The position numbers and the translations under genes are program-made. Of a DNA stretch of 64,000 nt, positions 17,152-24,409 are shown piece by piece. Source of the DNA: GCA-003244245 sp963822695 (GTDB taxonomy: Bacteria; Actinomycetota; Actinomycetes; Mycobacteriales; Pseudonocardiaceae); NCBI GenBank assembly GCA_963822695.1, contig CAWGJH010000033.1, positions 434,001 through 498,000 on the forward strand, given 5' to 3'. The first letter of the stretch is position 1. Every line of letters starts with the position of its first letter. A model generated the notes under the pieces. It was not told where the DNA came from and made no database searches. It saw nothing but the letters and a program-made list of their open reading frames with translations.

Positions 17152-18506
17152 TGCCCTGGTGGTCGGTTGCGATCATCGTCTTCGGCGTGAACTTCACGCT
17201 GTGGACGACTATGGGTCTGGCGCGACTGCTTGAGGAGACCTGGACGAAAAACAGGCGGCGCGCCCGGGCAGGACGCCTCGGGCATAGTACCGGTCCCTCG
17301 ATGACTGTGCGGGACGTGGCGGTGCTGATCCCCGCGCACAACGAGGAGTTGGTGATCGAAAGCAGCATCGAGGCGATTGCCGCCCTGGTCCCCCGCGAGA
17401 ATATCCACGTCGTCTCCGACGGCTCCACCGACCGGAGCGCCGAGCTGGCCCGCCAGGCCGGGGTCAACGTCATCGAGACGCACACCAACGTCGGCAAGGC
17501 CGGTGCCCTCGAGGAAGCGATCGACCGCTTTGGACTGGTCGAACGGTTCCAGGCAGTACTGCTGTTGGATGCCGACACGACCATCGAGCCGGGATACTTC
17601 GCCGCGGCGCTGCCCCACTTCGACGACCCTCAGGTCGTCGCCGTGGCCGGCGCGGTCCGGACCCACTGGCATGAACGCGGCCTGTCGCTGATCGGCACGG
17701 TGCTGGTATGCCACCGGCAGCGCATCTACGCGATCAGCCAGCGGCTGCTGAAGTTCGGCCAGACCTGGCGGTTCACCAACGCCACCCACATCGTGCCCGG
17801 TTTCGCCAGCATGTACCGCACGGCCGTGCTGCCGAGGATCGAGATGAACCCACCCGGCCTGGTGATCGAGGACTTCAACATGACCTTCGAGATCTACCAG
17901 AAGCGGCTGGGCAAGGTGGCGTTCACCCTCGATGCCCTCGCGGTGACCCAGGATCCCGACAACCTGCACGACTACGTCCGCCAGATCAAGCGATGGGGGC
18001 TGGGGCTCTGGCAGACGGTGCGCCGGCACCCGCCGCAGCTGAGCCTGTTCAGCGCCATGCTCACGGTGCTGCTCCTCGAGCTGCTGACCAGCAGCATGTT
18101 CTTCCTGCTGCTGCCGTTGCTGGTGCTCGTCCTCGCCCTGCCCGCGGCGTACCCTGCCGCGCTGGCCTGGCCCGGGATAACGCCGGTTCACGATGCGGTC
18201 GCGGCGCACATGAGCCTGCAGGTGCTGCTGTTCGCGGTGACCGGTGCCGATCTCGCACTGACCTGCCTTGTCGCGCTGATCGAACGCAGGCTGCGTTTCC
18301 TGGCCCTCTGGGTATTTTTCCCGTTCCTTCGGGTGCTCGACGCCGCGATCGCGCTGTACGTGTTCCCGCAGGCCTGGCTGAGCTCCAACGGAAGGTGGAC
18401 CAGTCCGGCCCGCCGCACGGTCGGGGTGCGGCCCGCACTCGGCAAGCAGATGACCGTGTCTTCGTCTTCGGTGTTGCCGCCCAAAGCCACCGCCGGGCAC
18501 AGTTGA
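17151..18506 (+). CDS. Processive family 2 glycosyltransferase (PgaC/hyaluronan-synthase-like)
   Basis: A 451-aa membrane GT2. It has an N-terminal helix (about 5-24), then the GT-A core: PAHNEE (61-66), SDGSTD (89-94) for the nucleotide, LLDADTTI (138-145) for metal, IEDFNM (239-244) as catalytic base region, and QIKRW (278-282), the (Q/R)XXRW mark of processive synthases. Four or so C-terminal helices form the export channel. The family makes and extrudes beta-linked polymers such as poly-GlcNAc, chitin or hyaluronan. With the GH18 partner immediately upstream (one-base overlap), a GlcNAc-containing polymer is the best guess. The next gene follows after 4 bp. Confidence 0.88.
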   Translation: MPWWSVAIIVFGVNFTLWTTMGLARLLEETWTKNRRRARAGRLGHSTGPSMTVRDVAVLIPAHNEELVIESSIEAIAALVPRENIHVVSDGSTDRSAELARQAGVNVIETHTNVGKAGALEEAIDRFGLVERFQAVLLLDADTTIEPGYFAAALPHFDDPQVVAVAGAVRTHWHERGLSLIGTVLVCHRQRIYAISQRLLKFGQTWRFTNATHIVPGFASMYRTAVLPRIEMNPPGLVIEDFNMTFEIYQKRLGKVAFTLDALAVTQDPDNLHDYVRQIKRWGLGLWQTVRRHPPQLSLFSAMLTVLLLELLTSSMFFLLLPLLVLVLALPAAYPAALAWPGITPVHDAVAAHMSLQVLLFAVTGADLALTCLVALIERRLRFLALWVFFPFLRVLDAAIALYVFPQAWLSSNGRWTSPARRTVGVRPALGKQMTVSSSSVLPPKATAGHS

Positions 18507-18510
18507 ACCC

Positions 18511-19173
18511 GTGACGTTCTTGCGGGTTCTTTTCGTTAACAGTCACACGATGCTGACCGATGCCCTGACCGTCCAGCTGTCCACCACCGCTGATCTGTGG
18601 GTCATCGGCAGCACCACGCCCGACGACCCGCGCCTGCTGGATATGGTCCGCACTGTGCGCCCTGACGTGATCACCACCGAGATCGGGCCCGCGCCGGTCG
18701 CGACCGGCGGGATGCTCCGCACACTGCGCGCCGCCTATCCCCCGGCACATCTCGTCGTCCTGACCGGCAGCCACGACTGTGCTCAGGCCGTCGCGGCGGC
18801 ACGTGCCGGTGCCGCGGCCTGGGTGTCCAAGGAGAGCTCGCTGGATCACCTGCTCGAGGTGCTGCGCGGCGTACCGCTCGGTCATGCCTTCTACCCACCC
18901 CGGCAGCTCGGCGTTGTGCTGCGCGAGCTACGCGAGGACGTGCGGCGCGCCCACGACTGCAGCGCGCGGCTCGACGTATTGAGCCACCGCGAACGCGAGG
19001 TACTGCTGCGCATGGTGGACGGCAAACAGGTAAGCCAGATCGCCGCCGAGTCGGTGGTGTCCACCAGCACCGTCCGGACTCACGTACGCAGCATCCTCAC
19101 CAAGCTCGGGGTGCGCAGCCGGCTGGAAGCTGTCAGCGTCGCTCGCGCCGCAGGCCTATGCCCCGCCGACTGA
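18511..19173 (+). CDS. NarL/LuxR-type response regulator with Asp-to-Glu receiver
   Basis: A 220-aa regulator; GTG start 4 bp after the GT2 stop, so it ends the plus-strand polysaccharide operon. The receiver is at about 3-118 and the LuxR-type HTH at about 148-210 (LSHREREVLLRMVDGKQ, VSTSTVRTHVRSILTKLGV). The phospho-acceptor position holds Glu (E57 in PDVITTEIGP, where PDVVLLDI is usual), and the acidic pair of the usual VDDH is VNSH here. The conserved Lys remains (WVSKES). Asp-to-Glu is the classic phosphomimetic change, so this protein may be locked on or respond to a ligand instead (inference). The position suggests that it controls its own locus. Confidence 0.88.
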   Translation: MTFLRVLFVNSHTMLTDALTVQLSTTADLWVIGSTTPDDPRLLDMVRTVRPDVITTEIGPAPVATGGMLRTLRAAYPPAHLVVLTGSHDCAQAVAAARAGAAAWVSKESSLDHLLEVLRGVPLGHAFYPPRQLGVVLRELREDVRRAHDCSARLDVLSHREREVLLRMVDGKQVSQIAAESVVSTSTVRTHVRSILTKLGVRSRLEAVSVARAAGLCPAD

Positions 19174-19174
19174 T

Positions 19175-20173
19175 CTAGTGACGCAATTCGAGCGGTGGGG
19201 GCGACGCGGTGCGTCGCACCGAGATACCCAGAGTCGCCAGCATGTCATCGACGGTGATGGACTGCGCGTCGCGGTTCCTGGCCAGGCCTCGCCGGGCAAG
19301 TTCGGTGGCGAGCTCGTGCTGGTGGTCATCGACCTGCTCGCCCCGCGCACTGTCCCGGGTGGCCAAGATCGGGTACCGCCCGGCGTTCAGGGTGGCCAGC
19401 GCGGACCCGGTGCCGGCATGGCTGATCACAATGTCCGCCTTGCTCAGCGCGGCGCCCAGCTCGGCCGCGGGCAACACCGGCGTAGCCCGGATAGGCAGGT
19501 CATCCACCGGGGTGTCGCCGGTCTGCCACAGCACCTCCACCGGCAACCCGACCGCCTGCGCCAGCGCACCGTCGGGTGCCAGCAGCGGCGCCAGGTGCTC
19601 GAACAGCCGGCGGAACGGGTACTGAGTCGCCGCCCCCACCGTGACCACCACCCGAACCACCCCCTCGGGCACCCGCTGCACGGCAGTGGGCTCAGGACGG
19701 GACTCGTAACCGTCGAACACGCTGCCGGCGTAGCCCCACCGCTGGTCCGCCCAGCTCCGGTACTGGGTGTAGGTACGGACCCCAGGGACCCACTGGAGGA
19801 CCCGCCCGGTCAGTGACGGTCCACTCACCCGCGTCGCGCTCTCGATGTAGTGGCACTCCACTCCCCGCGCGGCCAGATACGGCAAGTACCCCAAGGCGAT
19901 CCCCGACCCCGTCGACACCGCTCGGGTCACCTTCCGGCGCTTCATCAACCGGCGCGCATAGGGGATGCACCGGAGCACGTCAGGGACGTTGCGCACCCCG
20001 ACGTAGGGCACGAACTCCACCTCCCGACCCGCTAACATCGACCGGCTCTGCTCATTCGCGTGGGTCACCCACACCGCGTCCTCGGGGGGGGCGCCGTTGG
20101 GGGGGATGCGGCTCGCCAGGCTGTCGAGCTGGGTCAGGTGCCCACCTGTCGTAGCGACGAAGAGCGTGGTCAT
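19175..20173 (-). CDS. GT28/MurG-like glycosyltransferase (EpsE/Alg13-14-like)
   Basis: A 332-aa protein from the ATG at 20171-20173. The open frame runs on upstream to 20761 but only over the opposite-strand gene. The N-terminus TLFVATTGGHLTQL is the glycine-rich loop of the Alg14/MurG N-domain. RAVSTGSGIALGYLPYLAARG, HYIESATRVSG and the C-terminal HAGTGSALATLNAGRYPIL form the UDP-sugar binding half. Such proteins transfer a sugar from UDP to a lipid-linked acceptor at the membrane. It lies tail-to-tail with the LuxR regulator (1 bp between stops) and is divergent from the FemAB-like gene. Confidence 0.83.
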   Translation of the reverse strand: MTTLFVATTGGHLTQLDSLASRIPPNGAPPEDAVWVTHANEQSRSMLAGREVEFVPYVGVRNVPDVLRCIPYARRLMKRRKVTRAVSTGSGIALGYLPYLAARGVECHYIESATRVSGPSLTGRVLQWVPGVRTYTQYRSWADQRWGYAGSVFDGYESRPEPTAVQRVPEGVVRVVVTVGAATQYPFRRLFEHLAPLLAPDGALAQAVGLPVEVLWQTGDTPVDDLPIRATPVLPAAELGAALSKADIVISHAGTGSALATLNAGRYPILATRDSARGEQVDDHQHELATELARRGLARNRDAQSITVDDMLATLGISVRRTASPPPLELRH

Positions 20174-20203
20174 CTCGCCAGAGTAGCGGGTACCGTACTG
20201 TCT
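20174..20203. promoter_or_regulatory. 30-bp divergent promoter gap, possibly leaderless start
   Basis: Only 30 bp separate the start codons of the GT28-like gene (minus) and the FemAB-like gene (plus). A TACCGT hexamer at 20191-20196 ends seven bases before the plus-strand GTG, the distance expected for a leaderless transcript. The minus-strand promoter must then overlap the coding start of the plus gene. Low confidence. Confidence 0.25.
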
Positions 20204-21262
20204 GTGAACGCGCCCGCGATACAACCGGACACCGTGCGCACCGATCCGCGCCGTGACCCCCGCTGGCGGCTGCTCGCCCGGGGCCCGCACGGCAGCGTGT
20301 TCACCTCGCCGCCGTGGATCGAGGCGGTATGCGCCACCTACGGCTTCACCCCCGCCTGCGCTATCCGGCTCGACTGGGACGGGCAACCGCGCGCCGGGCT
20401 GGCCTGGGTGCCGATCAGCGACATTCGCGGTGACAGGGTGTCCAGCTTGCCGTTCTCTGACCGGGCGGAACCGCTGACCGATGACCCGCTCGACTGGAAA
20501 GTCCTCGTGGACGGGGTCATCACCGACACTGCCCCGCTGACGCTGCGGTGCTTCGAGGGCGCCGTGCCCACCGGCGACTCCCGCTTCGACCGGGTCGCTG
20601 CGGCTGCGTGGCACGGGACGCCGCTGAACGGCAGCGTCGAGGAGATCCGGCGGCAGCTGTCCCAGCACGCTCGCCGCAACATCGCGATCTCCGAGCGCGA
20701 AGGGGTCCGGGTCGAGGCGCACACCGACCGGGACGCCGTGCACCGATTCCATGGGTTGCACGTCTCGCTGCGCAAGCGCAAGTACCGGTTACTCGCCCAG
20801 CCCGTCGAGCTGTTCGACCACATCTGGGAGGCCTTCGCCCGCGACGATGCGATCGTGACGATGCTCGCCCGCGCCGGCGACCAGTTGATCGCCGGCGCGG
20901 TCTTCCTCACCTGGGGCGACACGCTGTACTACAAGTTCGGTGCCTCGCACCACGATCACTTGGCTCTTCGTCCCAACGACGCGATCTTCTGGGCCGGGAT
21001 ACGGTGGGGTCTCCAGCGCGGCGCCCGGCTGGTTGACTGGGGGCTCAGCGACCTCGATCAGCCAGGCTTGATCGCGTACAAACGCAAGTGGGCTACCGAG
21101 GAGCGGCGGATTGTGACCCTGCGTACTGGCGGAGAGCACGCGCGCAGCGACTCTCAGGCCGGTGCGATGCTCGGCGAGCTCACCCGGCTGCTCACCGACG
21201 ATTCGGTGCCCAATGCGGTGACCAGGCAGGCCGGGACGCTGCTGTACCGCTATTTCTGCTGA
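20204..21262 (+). CDS. FemAB/GNAT-fold acyltransferase-like protein
   Basis: A 352-aa protein from the GTG at 20204. It has the double-GNAT architecture of FemAB-related proteins found in exopolysaccharide loci. The first half covers substrate recognition. The second half has LSQHARRNIAISEREG, a FHGLHVSLRKRKY helix, a GDQLIAGAVFLTWGDTLYYKFGA strand pair around residues 225-245, and LRPNDAIFWAGIRWGLQRGARLVDWG. Family members attach amino acids from aminoacyl-tRNA, or acyl groups, to glycans or peptides. With the ATP-grasp and flavoprotein genes it strengthens the idea of a non-sugar decoration (inference). It is convergent with, and overlaps by 13 bp, the duplicated membrane gene. Confidence 0.75.
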   Translation: MNAPAIQPDTVRTDPRRDPRWRLLARGPHGSVFTSPPWIEAVCATYGFTPACAIRLDWDGQPRAGLAWVPISDIRGDRVSSLPFSDRAEPLTDDPLDWKVLVDGVITDTAPLTLRCFEGAVPTGDSRFDRVAAAAWHGTPLNGSVEEIRRQLSQHARRNIAISEREGVRVEAHTDRDAVHRFHGLHVSLRKRKYRLLAQPVELFDHIWEAFARDDAIVTMLARAGDQLIAGAVFLTWGDTLYYKFGASHHDHLALRPNDAIFWAGIRWGLQRGARLVDWGLSDLDQPGLIAYKRKWATEERRIVTLRTGGEHARSDSQAGAMLGELTRLLTDDSVPNAVTRQAGTLLYRYFC

Positions 21263-22281
21263 ACTAAGCTCGGTAACCGTTTGTGCACCCGGCGTCCGCG
21301 CGGTGTCTTGCCCCACGGCTTGACCACCGAGAGCCCCGTCGCGGCCAGCAGCAGCACCAGCGCCACCGACCTCGCGATCAACGTCTGCATCGCGGACGGC
21401 TCACCCTGCCCGGCGATGATCTGAGGTATCGCAGGCACCAGGAACAGCAGTCCCGCGGCGGTCAACACGGCGGCGATCACGCACTTGGCGAGCACCCACC
21501 AGTGCGACACCAGGCCCCAGGGGGTGAACAACCCCAACACCAGCCCGCTGACCAGCGCGAAGAACACCACCGGTATGAGCACCCAGCAGGCGATCGCAGC
21601 CATGGCGATGGCAATCCCAGCCTGCACCGCGGGGTGAACGGTGGACAACCCGATCACCTCCAAGGCCACCAGCGCGCCGTCGAGGCCCAACCACCCGACC
21701 GACATCACGACATGGACCGTGAGCACAGCCGCCCGGGCCCGGCGTGATAGCCGTGGGATCGTGAAAAACTTCTTGTGCACCCGGCGTCCGCGCGGTGTCT
21801 TGCCCCACGGCTTGACCACCGAGAGCCCCGTCGCGGCCAGCAGCAGCACCAGCGCCACCGACCTCGCGATCAACGTCTGCATCGCGGACGGCTCACCCTG
21901 CCCGGCGATGATCTGAGGTATCGCAGGCACCAGGAACAGCAGTCCCGCGGCGGTCAACACGGCGGCGATCACGCACTTGGCGAGCACCCACCAGTGCGAC
22001 ACCAGGCCCCAGGGGGTGAACAACCCCAACACCAGCCCGCTGACCAGCGCGAAGAACACCACCGGTATGAGCACCCAGCAGGCGATCGCAGCCATGGCGA
22101 TGGCAATCCCAGCCTGCACCGCGGGGTGAACGGTGGACAACCCGATCACCTCCAAGGCCACCAGCGCGCCGTCGAGGCCCAACCACCCGACCGACATCAC
22201 GACATGGACCGTGAGCACAGCCGCCCGGGCCCGGCGTGATAGCCGTGGGATCGTGAAGACCTTCGTGGCGACGGCTGTCAA
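21250..22281 (-). CDS. Membrane protein made of two near-identical 164-aa repeats
   Basis: A 343-aa protein that is almost exactly a head-to-tail duplication: residues from about 8 to 171 and from about 172 to 335 are the same sequence except at the junctions. Each half has about four hydrophobic segments (starting VHVVMSVGWLGLDGALVAL, CWVLIPVVFF, WWVLAKCVIAAVL, ARSVALVLLLAATG) and ends in a basic tail, WGKTPRGRRVHK. The single unit is probably the ancestral protein. I cannot name the family. The TTG start at 22281 follows a GGGGGAG ribosome site; the first residues lie in non-duplicated DNA. The gene is downstream of the minus-strand priming transferase (36 bp). Confidence 0.7.
   Translation of the reverse strand: MTAVATKVFTIPRLSRRARAAVLTVHVVMSVGWLGLDGALVALEVIGLSTVHPAVQAGIAIAMAAIACWVLIPVVFFALVSGLVLGLFTPWGLVSHWWVLAKCVIAAVLTAAGLLFLVPAIPQIIAGQGEPSAMQTLIARSVALVLLLAATGLSVVKPWGKTPRGRRVHKKFFTIPRLSRRARAAVLTVHVVMSVGWLGLDGALVALEVIGLSTVHPAVQAGIAIAMAAIACWVLIPVVFFALVSGLVLGLFTPWGLVSHWWVLAKCVIAAVLTAAGLLFLVPAIPQIIAGQGEPSAMQTLIARSVALVLLLAATGLSVVKPWGKTPRGRRVHKRLPSLVQQK
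21281..22257. repeat. 492-bp direct tandem duplication
   Basis: Copy 1 (from 21281) and copy 2 (from 21773) match base for base as far as I can read, until about 21765 and 22257. The period is 492 bp, a multiple of three, so the reading frame passes through. After that point two bases differ (GTGAAAAACTTC versus GTGAAGACCTTC). The absence of silent changes means that the duplication is very recent or is an assembly artefact. Confidence 0.9.
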
Positions 22282-22317
22282 GGCTGCTCCCCCAAGCTGC
22301 CAGAAGACGATCTTTGC

Positions 22318-22974
22318 TTAGCGTGCGCCGTGCCCCCGCAGCAGCGCCGGGACAGTTCGCAGCAGGATCGCGAGGTCCGTCCAGAAACTCCAGCTACGCA
22401 CATAGGCGAGATCGAGTTCCAACATCTCCAGGGTGCCCATCGTGCTGCGCCCACTGACCTGCCAGAGCCCGGTCAGGCCGGGCGGGACGTCGAAGCGCTC
22501 GGCGAACTTGGCCGGGAACATCTCTGCTTCCCAGTCCAGACAGGGACGTGGCCCGACCAACGACATCTGGCCCCACAGCACGTTGAGTAGCTGGGGAAGC
22601 TCATCAACGCTGGTGCGTCGCAGGATCGAGCCGATCCGGGTCACCCGCGGATCACTGTCAATCTTCCAACTGCCGTCGACCGAAGTATCCTCACCCCGCA
22701 ACTCGCGAGCGATGAGCTCGCGGTGCTGCGCGTCGGAGCAACCGGTCCGCATGGTGCGGAACTTGTACATCGTGAATGGTCGGCCGCCCCGGCCTAGCCG
22801 CTGCTGGCGATACAACGCCGGACCGGGGGTCCCCAGCCTGATCACCATCGCGATGAGCAGCATCGGGATCGCCAGGACCAACAACGCGACCATCACCACA
22901 ACCAGATCGACGGCGCGCCGAGCAACCGGTTCCCATCGAGCGGGCAAGCGTGCTTGTTCAACACCGCTGGACAC
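22318..22974 (-). CDS. Short sugar-phosphate transferase (PssY/WbaP catalytic domain type)
   Basis: A 218-aa membrane priming transferase consisting only of the catalytic domain: one long helix (about 22-46), then YRQQRLGRGGRPFTMYKFRTM, LRRTSVDELPQLLNVLWG, MSLVGPRPCLDWEAE and GLTGLWQVSGRS. It would transfer a sugar-1-phosphate to undecaprenyl phosphate. It overlaps the Wzy-like gene by 17 bp on the same strand, so it belongs to the minus-strand export/polymerisation operon. The plus-strand half has a different, full-length enzyme of this class at 12413-13735. Confidence 0.92.
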   Translation of the reverse strand: MSSGVEQARLPARWEPVARRAVDLVVVMVALLVLAIPMLLIAMVIRLGTPGPALYRQQRLGRGGRPFTMYKFRTMRTGCSDAQHRELIARELRGEDTSVDGSWKIDSDPRVTRIGSILRRTSVDELPQLLNVLWGQMSLVGPRPCLDWEAEMFPAKFAERFDVPPGLTGLWQVSGRSTMGTLEMLELDLAYVRSWSFWTDLAILLRTVPALLRGHGAR

Positions 22975-24409
22975 TGAGCCTCCCCGTGGTGATTCCCATC
23001 AGCATGAAAAGCACGTCCCCGGTGCCCCGTAGCGTCAGATGCGGATCGAGGACGGTGAGGATGAGCACGAACCACCAGCAGACCCACAGCGCTGAGGCCG
23101 CCGTGACGGTGGCGCCTGATTGGCCCCCCGACTGGCCTGCTGATTGGACCCTCGACTGGGTCCCCGACTGGGCCATGAGCTTGCCGGTCCTGCGCAGCAC
23201 CGCGACCGACAGCCAGATGAAAGCGGCCAGCAGCGGGATCCCGCCGATCCAGAGCAACTCCAGGTAGCCGCTCTCCAGGTAGATGACCTCACGCCATCTC
23301 TCGGGTGCCGGCAGCACCGAGTTGGGCGACACCCCCAGCAGGACGTTGATGAAGCCGAACCTCGGTAGGTAGAAGTTGGACAGGTTGTTCCAGCGACCGA
23401 CCCAGCTGAGTGGCACGCCGTAGTCACCGAACCCCTGCAACCGGCCGATCAACGCCGGCGCTCCCACCACGAGCGCGACTGGAACCAGCCACAGGAACCG
23501 CATCGAGTGATGGCGCACGGTGCCGAAGCGCCACAGGATGAGCCCGGCCGCCACGACCGCGGAGATCCAGGTGGAGAACTGGCCGGCGGCGAGCACACCC
23601 GCTCCGAGCACGAGCCCCAACGCCAGCCGCTCCCGGCGATCCAGCAGCCCCCGGGCCCCGCAGCAGATCACCAAGGTCAGGCAGATAATGATGTAGTCGC
23701 CGGTGGCGATCGGCGAGCCGAGCGTCGTGGTGCCCCGCTCAGCGAGTGCCGCCGCGTTGCTGTCGGGTGTCCAGACAGCTTGCAGCATCGAGACGACCGG
23801 GCCGACGTGGAGGGTCTGCAGGATTGCGATCACCGCGACCACGGCTCCCGGCCAGATGATCAGGCGGAAGCACCGCACCAGTTGGGCCTCGGTGGTGACG
23901 CTGAAGCGCACCAGCAGGTAGATGGCGACGAGCTTGCAGACTGGCAGTACGGCGGCCAGATCGGAGGTCGCTGGCGTCTGCCCGCGCAGCATCAAGGACA
24001 GCAGCGGCCACACCGTCAACATCAGCAGAAAGACACCAACCGGAATATCAAGCTGATGCAGCTGTAGCGCCACCCGGTCACCTCGGCACCACCGGAGATA
24101 ACCGCCGAGCAGCGCGCCGGCCAGCAGCACGACCAGCAGCGCCTCGTTGGGACGCACCAACGGAATCAGGTTGCCGCGGTCGATGCCAGCGATGAGGGGC
24201 AGGGTGCCGAGATAGGCGTATGTCGCGAAGACCGGCCGGTAGGCCGCCGCAGCGAACAACCCGATCAGGGCCAGCACCCCGATGGCAGCGAAAACGAGCA
24301 GCGGCCCAGCCGCCACCGCGAGGACCCCGCCAACCACGGCGCAGCCGGCGGCTCCCAGCCCCAACCAGCGGTTGACCGCAGGGGTTGGCGGGCTCTCGAT
24401 TCGAGTCAT
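22958..24409 (-). CDS. Wzy/O-antigen-ligase-like membrane polymerase
   Basis: A 483-aa protein with about eleven hydrophobic helices. The large loop and ATGDYIIICLTLVICCGARG / LALGLVLGAGVLAAGQFSTW region resembles the O-antigen ligase/polymerase (Wzy_C) superfamily. Near the C-terminus a low-complexity linker (QSGTQSRVQSAGQSGGQSG) arises from a short repeated DNA motif. It would polymerise lipid-linked repeat units on the outer face of the membrane, or ligate them. Start ATG overlaps the upstream MurJ-like stop by 4 bp (ATGA). Sequence conservation in this family is low, so the call rests on topology and on neighbouring flippase, Wzz-like and priming genes. Confidence 0.78.
   Translation of the reverse strand: MTRIESPPTPAVNRWLGLGAAGCAVVGGVLAVAAGPLLVFAAIGVLALIGLFAAAAYRPVFATYAYLGTLPLIAGIDRGNLIPLVRPNEALLVVLLAGALLGGYLRWCRGDRVALQLHQLDIPVGVFLLMLTVWPLLSLMLRGQTPATSDLAAVLPVCKLVAIYLLVRFSVTTEAQLVRCFRLIIWPGAVVAVIAILQTLHVGPVVSMLQAVWTPDSNAAALAERGTTTLGSPIATGDYIIICLTLVICCGARGLLDRRERLALGLVLGAGVLAAGQFSTWISAVVAAGLILWRFGTVRHHSMRFLWLVPVALVVGAPALIGRLQGFGDYGVPLSWVGRWNNLSNFYLPRFGFINVLLGVSPNSVLPAPERWREVIYLESGYLELLWIGGIPLLAAFIWLSVAVLRRTGKLMAQSGTQSRVQSAGQSGGQSGATVTAASALWVCWWFVLILTVLDPHLTLRGTGDVLFMLMGITTGRLSVQRC

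Noticed and set aside
17043..18500. 485-aa minus-strand ORF opposite the GT2 gene
   Set aside because: High-GC shadow frame; Gln/Arg/Gly-rich without any fold, while the opposite strand carries full GT2 motifs.
21283..22266. Direct repeat considered as a mobile element or CRISPR-like array
   Set aside because: Only two units, no terminal inverted repeats, no transposase, and the repeat is in frame inside one coding region: a simple tandem duplication.
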